Shown: positions 51,021 through 60,898 of the stretch, in pieces | How the letters are laid out: every line of letters starts with the position of its first letter | How positions within the stretch are numbered: the first letter of the stretch is position 1 | Assembly (NCBI RefSeq): GCF_017916325.1 | Contig: NC_090162.1 | Location: forward strand, 12,501-76,500 | DNA length: 64,000 bases | Source of the DNA: Leishmania martiniquensis | Taxonomy: Eukaryota > Euglenozoa > Kinetoplastea > Trypanosomatida > Trypanosomatidae | Direction of reading: 5' to 3' | Position numbers and translations under genes: made by a program | Notes under the pieces: generated by a model | What the model saw: only the letters and a program-made list of their open reading frames with translations | Databases searched by the model: none | Told to the model about the DNA's origin: nothing

Positions 51021-51485
51021 CGGCCACAGAATACGCGCCACGCACCACTCCGTCCCCCTGCAGAGCTGCCACACGGGGCCCGACGACGTGTGTGTGTGTG
51101 TGTGTGGAAGTGAGGGGGCGACGCTGCCCTACGCAAGCGCCACGGACAGGCGCCCACCCACCCCCGCACCACACCCTACACGCCACCGCGCTGCGCGGGT
51201 CACCGCCTGGCGCCCCCCCTGCGCCGTGGCTCAGGCCCCCTCACACACGTACGCAGAGTGCAGGCCGAGCGGAGGGGGAGCGGGGGCAGGGGGGGTGGGG
51301 CACTTTCGAGCGGCGGCCCACGCTTCGCACAGCACATGCGCGGCACAAGCGCGCTCACGGTAGCAGGCCGCTTCGACGCCACGCCACCATGGGCACGGCC
51401 GCCGGCATCCGTAGGCGATACATCGCCATGACATGCCTGAGGCTGAGGGTGTTGAATCCCTGCGATACGGCGCGCACCGAGGTGT
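51021..51485 (-). mobile_element. SIDER-like dispersed repeat, copy 5
   Basis: Full-length copy almost identical to copies 2 and 3. The GT microsatellite is slightly longer here (51087-51106). It lies about 465 bp downstream of the stop codon of the decapeptide-repeat protein, so in its probable 3' UTR. Confidence 0.82.
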
Positions 51486-51949
51486 GCCTCCTCAGTTGCT
51501 CGAAAGCCTCCTTCATGATGACAAAAATAAGAAATAAAGAGCGAAGAGATGAGCATCGAAGAGTGGTTACAAGACGTCATGGCTGATTTAGCGGAATACC
51601 GCTCACGAGGAAGCACCAGCCGCAGTAGCTAGACGAGCACACACACCCGAGGCGATACAAGTGAGCATCGTAAACAAAAAGGTGCACAACAGCAGAAAAA
51701 AGTTGAAGTTCTAAAGGAAAAACAGGAATAAAACTGAGGAATGACGACACAAAGCTTCAGCTAGACGTTCCCGCGGCATAGGGCGCCTTTCACCTGCCAT
51801 CACACACTACAGCGCTGCTCGCCTGGCCGAGTAGGAAACTATTTCGCACATCGCTGCGACAGTTGATCTCTAACGTCGTGGCGCATTCATCAAAGGACAG
51901 CGATCCACATAGAATGGAGAAAACGCGGTAGCAAGAGCTGTACCATTGT
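51486..51949. other. Probable 3' UTR of the repeat protein
   Basis: No gene seen between the dispersed repeat and the stop codon at 51950. Confidence 0.5.
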
Positions 51950-54900
51950 TCAGCGGAATACAATTCCGCATAACACAAAAAATGCCAAAATTGAAAAAAA
52001 GATTGACGCCATCGCCCGCTTGTGAGAGCCGCCCACACCCACAGACGCTGTCTTTCTCGCAGCATTAGAGCTGTTCAGCCGTCCTCCAGATCGATCAACG
52101 AAATGCACTAAAAACGCTCCGCGGTTCCCCTTGCCACGTCGTCTCCCCACTGAGCTTCCCTTCATAAGCTCAACATCATCTCCAGTCTCACTCCACACCT
52201 CCGCCTGCTTGCGTGCAGCCTCCTCAGCCTCCGCCTGCTTGCGTGCAGCCTCCTCAGCCTCCGCCTGCTTGCGTGCGGCCTCCTCAGCCTCCGCCTGCTT
52301 GCGCGCGGCCTCCTCAGCCTCCGCCTGCTTGCGTGCGGCCTCCTCAGCCTCCGCCTGCTTGCGCGCGGCCTCCTCAGCCTCCGCCTGCTTGCGCGCGGCC
52401 TCCTCAGCCTCCGCCTGCTTGCGCGCGGCCTCCTCAGCCTCCGCCTGCTTGCGTGCAGCCTCCTCAGCCTCCGCCTGCTTGCGTGCAGCCTCCTCAGCCT
52501 CCGCCTGCTTGCGTGCAGCCTCCTCAGCCTCCGCCTGCTTGCGCGCGGCCTCCTCAGCCTCCGCCTGCTTGCGTGCGGCCTCCTCAGCCTCCGCCTGCTT
52601 GCGTGCGGCCTCCTCAGCCTCCGCCTGCTTGCGCGCGGCCTCCTCAGCCTCCGCCTGCTTGCGCGCGGCCTCCTCAGCCTCCGCCTGCTTGCGTGCAGCC
52701 TCCTCAGCCTCCGCCTGCTTGCGTGCAGCCTCCTCAGCCTCCGCCTGCTTGCGTGCGGCCTCCTCAGCCTCCGCCTGCTTGCGCGCGGCCTCCTCAGCCT
52801 CCGCCTGCTTGCGCGCGGCCTCCTCAGCCTCCGCCTGCTTGCGTGCAGCCTCCTCAGCCTCCGCCTGCTTGCGCGCAGCCTCCTCAGCCTCCGCCTGCTT
52901 GCGCGCGGCCTCCTCAGCCTCCGCCTGCTTGCGTGCAGCCTCCTCAGCCTCCGCCTGCTTGCGTGCAGCCTCCTCAGCCTCCGCCTGCTTGCGTGCGGCC
53001 TCCTCAGCCTCCGCCTGCTTGCGTGCGGCCTCCTCAGCCTCCGCCTGCTTGCGCGCGGCCTCCTCAGCCTCCGCCTGCTTGCGTGCGGCCTCCTCAGCCT
53101 CCGCCTGCTTGCGTGCAGCCTCCTCAGCCTCCGCCTGCTTGCGCGCGGCCTCCTCAGCCTCCGCCTGCTTGCGCGCGGCCTCCTCAGCCTCCGCCTGCTT
53201 GCGCGCGGCCTCCTCAGCCTCCGCCTGCTTGCGTGCAGCCTCCTCAGCCTCCGCCTGCTTGCGCGCGGCCTCCTCAGCCTCCGCCTGCTTGCGTGCAGCC
53301 TCCTCAGCCTCCGCCTGCTTGCGTGCGGCCTCCTCAGCCTCCGCCTGCTTGCGTGCAGCCTCCTCAGCCTCCGCCTGCTTGCGCGCGGCCTCCTCAGCCT
53401 CCGCCTGCTTGCGCGCGGCCTCCTCAGCCTCCGCCTGCTTGCGTGCAGCCTCCTCAGCCTCCGCCTGCTTGCGCGCGGCCTCCTCAGCCTCCGCCTGCTT
53501 GCGTGCAGCCTCCTCAGCCTCCGCCTGCTTGCGTGCGGCCTCCTCAGCCTCCGCCTGCTTGCGTGCAGCCTCCTCAGCCTCCGCCTGCTTGCGCGCGGCC
53601 TCCTCAGCCTCCGCCTGCTTGCGCGCGGCCTCCTCAGCCTCCGCCTGCTTGCGTGCAGCCTCCTCAGCCTCCGCCTGCTTGCGTGCGGCCTCCTCAGCCT
53701 CCGCCTGCTTGCGTGCAGCCTCCTCAGCCTCCGCCTGCTTGCGCGCGGCCTCCTCAGCCTCCGCCTGCTTGCGTGCAGCCTCCTCAGCCTCCGCCTGCTT
53801 GCGCGCGGCCTCCTCAGCCTCCGCCTGCTTGCGTGCAGCCTCCTCAGCCTCCGCCTGCTTGCGCGCGGCCTCCTCAGCCTCCGCCTGCTTGCGCGCGGCC
53901 TCCTCAGCCTCCGCCTGCTTGCGTGCAGCCTCCTCAGCCTCCGCCTGCTTGCGCGCGGCCTCCTCAGCCTCCGCCTGCTTGCGTGCAGCCTCCTCAGCCT
54001 CCGCCTGCTTGCGTGCAGCCTCCTCAGCCTCCGCCTGCTTGCGTGCAGCCTCCTCAGCCTCCGCCTGCTTGCGCGCGGCCTCCTCAGCCTCCGCCTGCTT
54101 GCGTGCGGCCTCCTCAGCCTCCGCCTGCTTGCGCGCGGCCTCCTCAGCCTCCGCCTGCTTGCGCGCGGCCTCCTCAGCCTCCGCCTGCTTGCGCGCGGCC
54201 TCCTCAGCCTCCGCCTGCTTGCGCGCGGCCTCCTCAGCCTCCGCCTGCTTGCGTGCAGCCTCCTCAGCCTCCGCCTGCTTGCGCGCGGCCTCCTCAGCCT
54301 CCGCCTGCTTGCGTGCAGCCTCCTCAGCCTCCGCCTGCTTGCGTGCAGCCTCCTCAGCCTCCGCCTGCTTGCGTGCAGCCTCCTCAGCCTCCGCCTGCTT
54401 GCGTGCAGCCTCCTCAGCCTCCGCCTGCTTGCGTGCAGCCTCCTCAGCCTCCGCCTGCTTGCGCGCGGCCTCCTCAGCCTCCGCCTGCTTGCGTGCGGCC
54501 TCCTCAGCCTCCGCCTGCTTGCGCGCGGCCTCCTCAGCCTCCGCCTGCTTGCGTGCGGCCTCCTCAGCCTCCGCCTGCTTGCGTGCAGCCTCCTCAGCCT
54601 CCGCCTGCTTGCGCGCGGCCTCCTCAGCCTCCGCCTGCTTGCGTGCAGCCTCCTCAGCCTCCGCCTGCTTGCGCGCGGCCTCCTCAGCCTCCGCCTGCTT
54701 GCGTGCAGCCTCCTCAGCCTCCGCCTGCTTGCGTGCAGCCTCCTCAGCCTCCGCCTGCTTGCGTGCGGCCTCCTCAGCCTCCGCCTGCTTGCGTGCGGCC
54801 TCCTCAGCCTCCGCCTGCTTGCGTGCAGCCTCCTCAGCCTCCGCCTGCTTGCGCGCGGCCTCCTCAGCCTCCGCCTGCTTGCGTGCAGCCTCCTCAGCCT

Positions 54901-56251
54901 CCGCCTGCTTGCGTGCAGCCTCCTCAGCCTCCGCCTGCTTGCGTGCAGCCTCCTCAGCCTCCGCCTGCTTGCGCGCGGCCTCCTCAGCCTCCGCCTGCTT
55001 GCGTGCAGCCTCCTCAGCCTCCGCCTGCTTGCGTGCAGCCTCCTCAGCCTCCGCCTGCTTGCGTGCGGCCTCCTCAGCCTCCGCCTGCTTGCGTGCGGCC
55101 TCCTCAGCCTCCGCCTGCTTGCGCGCGGCCTCCTCAGCCTCCGCCTGCTTGCGCGCGGCCTCCTCAGCCTCCGCCTGCTTGCGCGCGGCCTCCTCAGCCT
55201 CCGCCTGCTTGCGCGCGGCCTCCTCAGCCTCCGCCTGCTTGCGTGCAGCCTCCTCAGCCTCCGCCTGCTTGCGTGCAGCCTCCTCAGCCTCCGCCTGCTT
55301 GCGTGCAGCCTCCTCAGCCTCCGCCTGCTTGCGTGCGGCCTCCTCAGCCTCCGCCTGCTTGCGCGCGGCCTCCTCAGCCTCCGCCTGCTTGCGTGCAGCC
55401 TCCTCAGCCTCCGCCTGCTTGCGTGCAGCCTCCTCAGCCTCCGCCTGCTTGCGTGCAGCCTCCTCAGCCTCCGCCTGCTTGCGCGCGGCCTCCTCAGCCT
55501 CCGCCTGCTTGCGTGCAGCCTCCTCAGCCTCCGCCTGCTTGCGTGCAGCCTCCTCAGCCTCCGCCTGCTTGCGTGCAGCCTCCTCAGCCTCCGCCTGCTT
55601 GCGCGCGGCCTCCTCAGCCTCCGCCTGCTTGCGTGCGGCCTCCTCAGCCTCCGCCTGCTTGCGTGCGGCCTCCTCAGCCTCCGCCTGCTTGCGCGCGGCC
55701 TCCTCAGCCTCCGCCTGCTTGCGTGCGGCCTCCTCAGCCTCCGCCTGCTTGCGCGCGGCCTCCTCAGCCTCCGCCTGCTTGCGTGCGGCCTCCTCAGCCT
55801 CCGCCTGCTTGCGCGCGGCCTCCTCAGCCTCCGCCTGCTTGCGTGCGGCCTCCTCAGCCTCCGCCTGCTTGCGTGCAGCCTCCTCAGCCTCCGCCTGCTT
55901 GCGTGCGGCCTCCTCAGCCTCCGCCTGCTTGCGTGCAGCCTCCTCAGCCTCCGCCTGCTTGCGTGCGGCCTCCTCAGCCTCCGCCTGCTTGCGTGCAGCC
56001 TCCTCAGCCTCCGCCTGCTTGCGTGCGGCCTCCTCAGCCTCCGCCTGCTTGCGCGCGGCCTCCTCAGCCTCCGCCTGCTTGCGTGCGGCCTCTTCAGGTT
56101 TTTGAGGCAGTTTGTGTGTGTCCATCTTGAATTGGTGATGAGCGGCCCGCTGCTGAGGGTCACTCTGATTGCTGCTTGAGTCGCAGTATTTGGAAAGGCA
56201 GCAGCCGTTTTTCAGTTTCTCGGCACTGACCTGGGTGCATCGGCGCATCAT
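51950..56251 (-). CDS. Giant decapeptide-repeat protein with C-terminal membrane anchor
   Basis: 1433 residues from the ATG at 56251 (a second ATG follows directly; a third, MDTHKLPQ, precedes the repeats). Residues 1-52 are non-repetitive with a CC pair. About 130 copies of the decapeptide EEAARKQAEA follow without a single residue change through the array. The C-terminal 80 residues are basic and end in a hydrophobic helix (ASIFFSILAFFVLCGIVF). Glu and Arg/Lys four residues apart predict a long, rigid single alpha-helix; the period of 10 does not make a regular coiled coil. Leishmania genes with this motif are usually labelled kinetoplast-associated-protein-like; that label rests on composition only. 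I infer a long tail-anchored spacer or tether. Confidence 0.85.
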   Translation of the reverse strand: MMRRCTQVSAEKLKNGCCLSKYCDSSSNQSDPQQRAAHHQFKMDTHKLPQKPEEAARKQAEAEEAARKQAEAEEAARKQAEAEEAARKQAEAEEAARKQAEAEEAARKQAEAEEAARKQAEAEEAARKQAEAEEAARKQAEAEEAARKQAEAEEAARKQAEAEEAARKQAEAEEAARKQAEAEEAARKQAEAEEAARKQAEAEEAARKQAEAEEAARKQAEAEEAARKQAEAEEAARKQAEAEEAARKQAEAEEAARKQAEAEEAARKQAEAEEAARKQAEAEEAARKQAEAEEAARKQAEAEEAARKQAEAEEAARKQAEAEEAARKQAEAEEAARKQAEAEEAARKQAEAEEAARKQAEAEEAARKQAEAEEAARKQAEAEEAARKQAEAEEAARKQAEAEEAARKQAEAEEAARKQAEAEEAARKQAEAEEAARKQAEAEEAARKQAEAEEAARKQAEAEEAARKQAEAEEAARKQAEAEEAARKQAEAEEAARKQAEAEEAARKQAEAEEAARKQAEAEEAARKQAEAEEAARKQAEAEEAARKQAEAEEAARKQAEAEEAARKQAEAEEAARKQAEAEEAARKQAEAEEAARKQAEAEEAARKQAEAEEAARKQAEAEEAARKQAEAEEAARKQAEAEEAARKQAEAEEAARKQAEAEEAARKQAEAEEAARKQAEAEEAARKQAEAEEAARKQAEAEEAARKQAEAEEAARKQAEAEEAARKQAEAEEAARKQAEAEEAARKQAEAEEAARKQAEAEEAARKQAEAEEAARKQAEAEEAARKQAEAEEAARKQAEAEEAARKQAEAEEAARKQAEAEEAARKQAEAEEAARKQAEAEEAARKQAEAEEAARKQAEAEEAARKQAEAEEAARKQAEAEEAARKQAEAEEAARKQAEAEEAARKQAEAEEAARKQAEAEEAARKQAEAEEAARKQAEAEEAARKQAEAEEAARKQAEAEEAARKQAEAEEAARKQAEAEEAARKQAEAEEAARKQAEAEEAARKQAEAEEAARKQAEAEEAARKQAEAEEAARKQAEAEEAARKQAEAEEAARKQAEAEEAARKQAEAEEAARKQAEAEEAARKQAEAEEAARKQAEAEEAARKQAEAEEAARKQAEAEEAARKQAEAEEAARKQAEAEEAARKQAEAEEAARKQAEAEEAARKQAEAEEAARKQAEAEEAARKQAEAEEAARKQAEAEEAARKQAEAEEAARKQAEAEEAARKQAEAEEAARKQAEAEEAARKQAEAEEAARKQAEAEEAARKQAEAEEAARKQAEAEEAARKQAEAEEAARKQAEAEEAARKQAEAEEAARKQAEAEEAARKQAEAEEAARKQAEAEEAARKQAEVWSETGDDVELMKGSSVGRRRGKGNRGAFLVHFVDRSGGRLNSSNAARKTASVGVGGSHKRAMASIFFSILAFFVLCGIVFR
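52201..56090 (-). repeat. Coding tandem array, 30-bp unit, about 130 copies
   Basis: The unit is 30 bp throughout with no length change, so frame is kept. The only bases that vary between units are two third-codon positions in adjacent Ala codons (GCT/GCC then GCA/GCG). By hand count the four combinations occur about 53 (T,A), 28 (C,A), 48 (C,G) and 1 (T,G, at 52861) times. The last unit, at 56071-56090, departs from the consensus at the array edge. Confidence 0.95.
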
Positions 56252-56849
56252 CTTGAGGTGTGTGTAATGATCTGTGGCGTCGAGGAAGTGCTGGTCTTTG
56301 CGGCTCCTTGTCGCGGCAGGTGTGCGGGGTACACAGTTTTTTTTCGTGTTGATGTTCTTTTGCCAAGTTCACTCTCCGTATGGGGAGTTTTGGGGTAGAA
56401 GGGCGGACGTGCGTATGCACACGTGAATGTCGGGATACTGGGGTCAATCTGTCATGAGAAGACGACGCCGAGACTGAAAGGAGAGGGGAAAGCGACTAGC
56501 AGGCCAAATTCTCCACCAGCGTTATTTGAATGGATGATGTGAAGTGAGCTGACGGTAGCAGCGAAAATGAAGCGAGACGATTGACAACGTCAAAGCGGTG
56601 GTGGAAAGTTGTGTGGAAGAGAGTCGATGTCAAGAAGAGTTCAGAGGTGGCATGAAGGACACGCAATCGCAGCACGGAAAAAAAAACGCGGAAGAGGCCA
56701 TGAAGATGGAGAAAAGGATTCAAGGCGAACATCACGCAAAGCGGTGCGGAGAGAGTAATTTTCCCTTCCTCAACCTTCACGTGATACGACGAGCGAGTGA
56801 GCACATATAGGTGCCCTTACAGCCGCGACTCACTCAGCTCTCTTGCACC
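56252..56849. other. Leader and spacer upstream of the repeat protein
   Basis: No gene seen. A T-run at 56336-56343 on plus and purine-rich tracts near 56455-56490 are the only features. Several ATGs precede 56251, so the real leader is uncertain. Confidence 0.45.
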
Positions 56850-59800
56850 ACAGCTGAGTATCGATCATCGTGGACAGGTCGTGAGCCGTCGGAAGAGGTC
56901 AGGCGTCTAGCAGGCTCTGCCCGTCTTTCCTCGTTACCTCTTCAAGCACGTGCGACTCCATCTACAAGCGAGCGGCGGGGATGAACAGCGTGACATGGTC
57001 GGAGCGTACCGCGAACAGGATCCTTCTGGATGGCAGAGCCCGTGGCGACTGTCAGTTGCACAGCGGGGTGGTCTACTTGCATGCCGAATGGACATGAGGA
57101 AGTGCGGCAAGTCCAGATCAGGAACTTCTCAGACCCTGTGGCATACACCTAGGGCAGGTCTCTGCCGGTGCAGCCTCACGCTGCGGCGATCCATAGTATG
57201 CCATGGCGGCTCTTCACCTTAGAATTCGGAGGACTCGATGATGCAGCCGGGAGACTTTCCACCCTTCTTCCGGGAACGTCGCCCCAACAGCCTCGCCGGT
57301 GAGGTGTTGGAGAGACCGAATGCCTCCAGCAGAAGCCCTCAGCGACGGCCTCGTAGGAGCACACCTTCGCATCATTCACATCCATCCCTCTTCTTGGTCT
57401 TACGTCCGAGCTCTTGGCGGAGGTGCGGCGCGCCATATCGGCTAAGCCTCGCAGCAGGTGTGCCTACCGCTCGTACTCTTGAACTCCGTAGTCTTCTTTA
57501 GGGCGTCGCTGTCCCTAAAGGGGGATGGAGAGTGCGCCCGCTGTCACTGTCTTTGATTTCTGTCCGTACCACCGCTAGCGCCTGGATGCCTTGCCCGCAT
57601 GCGCCTCGAAAGGTGCAGCTCTGTCATGCGCCTCTGGCGAAGGGACGCTCCCTCGTATTAGAAGTCCGCATGCCTGTCAAAGGCATACACATGTCCGGAG
57701 GAAAGGGGGTCTGTGCAGAAGTGTGTGTCAGCGCGCACAGAGCTCATGGCCTGTCGTCCTGAAAAAACACAGAGGGCCAGCATTAGACGCCCAACAGGGA
57801 AGGGCTTATGCAGCGCGAGCGAGATGCTCGCGTTAGCGCATTACTTTGTGCGACACCTCCGCGTACAGTAAGTGTTCTGTGCATTTCGAGTGATCTGCAC
57901 GTCTGGCGCAGCATATGGGGCACCGCCTCGCGGCGGACGCTTTCATCGCAAACACAAGTGAGGGCTGTGGCTCTGCCGGAGAAGGCGGGTACGGCAATGA
58001 CGGCATATTAGGCGGCAAAGTAACACCCGCGCCCCCTGCTGCCACTCCTGGTCGCCCGCCGCTGCAGCAATCAAAAGTAGGGCGAGCTGCTGCTGCAGGA
58101 GTGGGTGAGGATGGTGACCGCGAAGGATCCCGTGCCGAAGCGTACTGCATTGGGTATCGTGGCTTCGCGGAATATCAACCCAACTTCTACGGCTAGTCAC
58201 TCAGTCCGTCATGCGTGCATTAGGCACCGGCTGCTCTAGCCAGCGCCAGCGCTGTAGGCTGGCCTATTTTGTCGCTGCGCACCTAATCACAGTGTCCCAC
58301 GGCCGACTTCAGCGAGACACGTCTACTGCGCGTCGGTAGCGCCGCATCGTGTGCCCAGATGCGTTGTAACATGCCATCATCCACACTTGTGCGGCCCGTA
58401 TTGGGCGCCCTGAGAAAGGATTGCACGTCCGTCGCAGCAACAAAGAAGTTTTTTTCTGCGCCCCTGCCGGTCGAGTTGTCCTTGCAGCAACGCAGTCACA
58501 CCCTCTTTTAGCTTTAGCTATGAATCTGCTACGGTTATGAGGCATCGCGAATGTGCCGGTCTTGATGTCTGTCTCTACTGCGTCATCCAGGGAAGCGAGT
58601 ACGAGGGCTTCGCGACGCGAGAAAGTGGTTGCTTGAACGACGCCCGTGTTTCCTTTGCCTGGAGAGCCCACCAGGGAGTGGTGCGCCGAGGTACACACGA
58701 CCGCGGCGCTTGAGGGGTTTTGTGCGACGCTATGAGGAGGGTCGATGCCTCCATACCTGTATACGGGCTGCCCATGTGCTGTGACTACACCGCCATTCGG
58801 CGTCTAGACCTCCTGGACCAGATGCACGAGGCAACCTCCTTGCGTGGTCATCAAGATGTAGACGCGGGCGCTGCACGGCATACGTGTAGATTTGAGGTGT
58901 CATAGATCGGCTTCATCGAGGAGATCTCTCTTTTTGTCTGAGCATTTTGCGGGACGTGCGATGACTGAGGTTGCTTTGTCGTGACGGTGTTCGGGGGGGG
59001 CTTTTTTGCGGGTTCCTGTACCAGAGCACAACCGTGCGGTGGCGCCGCTGCTCTGATTCAATCGGTGCAGAGTAGACAGGTCAGAGAAGGCCGTTTGGCG
59101 GACCACTCGTAAAAACAGGCCGGCATACGCATGTCATGTAGAGCTGCTGGTACTGTGCAAGCCTCCCCCAGCGTGTCCGCCAATGCCAAACATCGACCGG
59201 AGGTCCGCGCCGGGGAAGCAGGGGTGTCGATTCTCCTCTGAGTGAGGCCGTGCAAGAGAGAGCTGCCGGTCGCTGCACTGCCGAGCGCCAAAGAGAAAGT
59301 CCTTGGCTATGAGAGGGGCACCGTGCTCCACAAAACCTTCCGTTGTCGGGCGTGCTGCCCTCTAGAGGGTGAATAGAAGTGTAGCTTGCACGTCATTGTT
59401 CTCTGCAGAGGATGCGAGGAGCGAGAGGTCTCCAGCAGAGGAGGCGTGATGCAGTCCGGGTACCTTGACGAGCTCCGCGCAGAGCGACTCTACCAAAATA
59501 ATCGAGGAAAGGGGGGCACGCCTATCTCTGGGGAGCGCCGGATGTAAACAGGGCGGAGTTACATTTCCTCTTGCGGAAGCGAACAGAAACGAGGCGGTCA
59601 TCCAAGAAATCAATGAGCTGGCGAGTAAGGCGCGGGTCTACGCTGAGCTTCCTCGGCGCCATCTCGATGGTAGCCCAGTCTTGGGTGAAGCAGTCGACTG
59701 CCAGGGAGGCGTGCGGTGATGCCCCCGTGGCCCCGTCGGCAAGGTGGCGTGTCAGGGAACCTTTGTCGCCCCCACACGCCAAGTACTTGTCGTTGTGTCA

Positions 59801-60230
59801 GTCTTTTAGAATGAACTCGGCCCAAGCGTAGTCGTCCGTTTGAGTCCCTCAGGAGGCGGTGCGAGTCGGCCTCCATCACAATTACCTGCGGCCTGAAGGC
59901 GATGCCACTTGGTATCCCACCGTGAGCTTCCAGTTTCACCAGGTTCCTCGCAGCTCCGCGGTGGCTTGTGAGGTGTACCCTCCTGGTAGGAGGATTGGGG
60001 CCCAGCCGTACCGTCACTACTGGAATGTCGCCCCTCATAGCGGAGGGGCCAGCACGTATACGCAGGTTCGGTTCCATACGCACAGAGACACCACCATCAT
60101 CACGCTTCGTTTCTCTTGCGAAGCCAGAATGCCGAAGGTCAGCGAGGCGAAATGCCCTACGGTCCTGATGGATGCGAAGTGGCTCTCTTGGCTAATACGA
60201 GCCTTTGCAGCTGGGAGAAGATAAAATTTG
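56850..60230 (-). mobile_element. Decayed non-LTR retrotransposon (DIRE-like relic)
   Basis: No intact frame in 3.4 kb, yet reverse-transcriptase blocks survive on the minus strand. In one frame (59525-59782) the stretch RLTRQLIDFLDDRLVSVRF then TSGAPQ matches the RT helix followed by the G-x-PQG block. After a frameshift near 59525 the next frame continues LVESLCAELVKVPGLHHASSAGDLSLL, where SAGD (59428-59439) stands at the catalytic [F/Y]ADD. Further left, an RNase H-like scrap (KVCSYEAVAEGF, near 57355) is weaker. This order fits the ingi/L1Tc group, known in Leishmania only as degenerate copies. Boundaries are approximate; the 5' endonuclease part is not recognisable. Confidence 0.72.
59362..59782 (-). 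pseudogene. Reverse-transcriptase fragment, frameshifted and mutated
   Basis: The two overlapping frames described for the retroelement carry consecutive RT motifs, so a single ancestral domain was broken by an indel near 59525. The first catalytic Asp of the ADD motif is Gly. The fragment cannot encode an active enzyme. Confidence 0.72.
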
Positions 60231-60898
60231 AAAGAGCACGCTGTTGAGTGCATGCGCCACACCTCCGTCAAGAGGCATCGTGTGCGGTCATGTGGCTATG
60301 CGCCACCGACGCCGTTGCCCCGCTCAAGGACGAGAAAACAGAACGTGCTAAAGAGAGAAGAAGGCATAGAGAGATGCGGAACGCGACACTGCGAGGGGGG
60401 AGCGCGGCAGAGCGGTGGCGCTGAACGTCGAGTACCCCACATGGTAGAGAAAGAGATGTACACGCGACCCAGCGCGTGAGACCCCTCGGTGGCGATAGAA
60501 GAGTGTACGCACAAGGCGGCGCGTAGCGATGTTTATCCCCGTCGGAGCGGCACTTAAGTTGGCAAAGCCACGTTCCTCGCGGCGCCACTCCACCCTCTCC
60601 TTCGTCTACCACAGCATGGTTGCTTCCACTGGAGTTGCACCGGAGGTATTCTCGAGTGCGCACATCTCATGTGGTACGCACACACTCTCTTTTTTTCGGG
60701 GCTTATAGCGGATGCGTGCCGGTTGTTTGCCGTCCTTTTTGCTCAGTCAAGGTGCATTACTGGCCGACAGTGTGCATCATCTCAGCAGAGAATGGAGGCG
60801 TCGCGGCTCCACAGATCGTGCACCCACGACCGCACTCTCGCCGGGTGCAGCCGTGCCGTTTCTATGTTGATTTCAGGCAACCTCTATAAGGCGCGCAT
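60231..60898. other. Spacer between FEN1 stop and the retroelement relic
   Basis: No gene seen; probable 3' UTR of FEN1. The relic's upstream edge may reach into it. Confidence 0.5.

Noticed and set aside
52201..56090. Regular 30-bp repeats as a CRISPR array
   Set aside because: Units are head-to-tail without spacers, lie inside a reading frame, and the organism is a eukaryote.
52131..56163. Very long frames (1305-1333 codons) on plus and in a second minus frame
   Set aside because: They are by-products of the 30-bp coding array. The chosen minus frame is the only one with invariant residues, non-repetitive ends and a membrane anchor.
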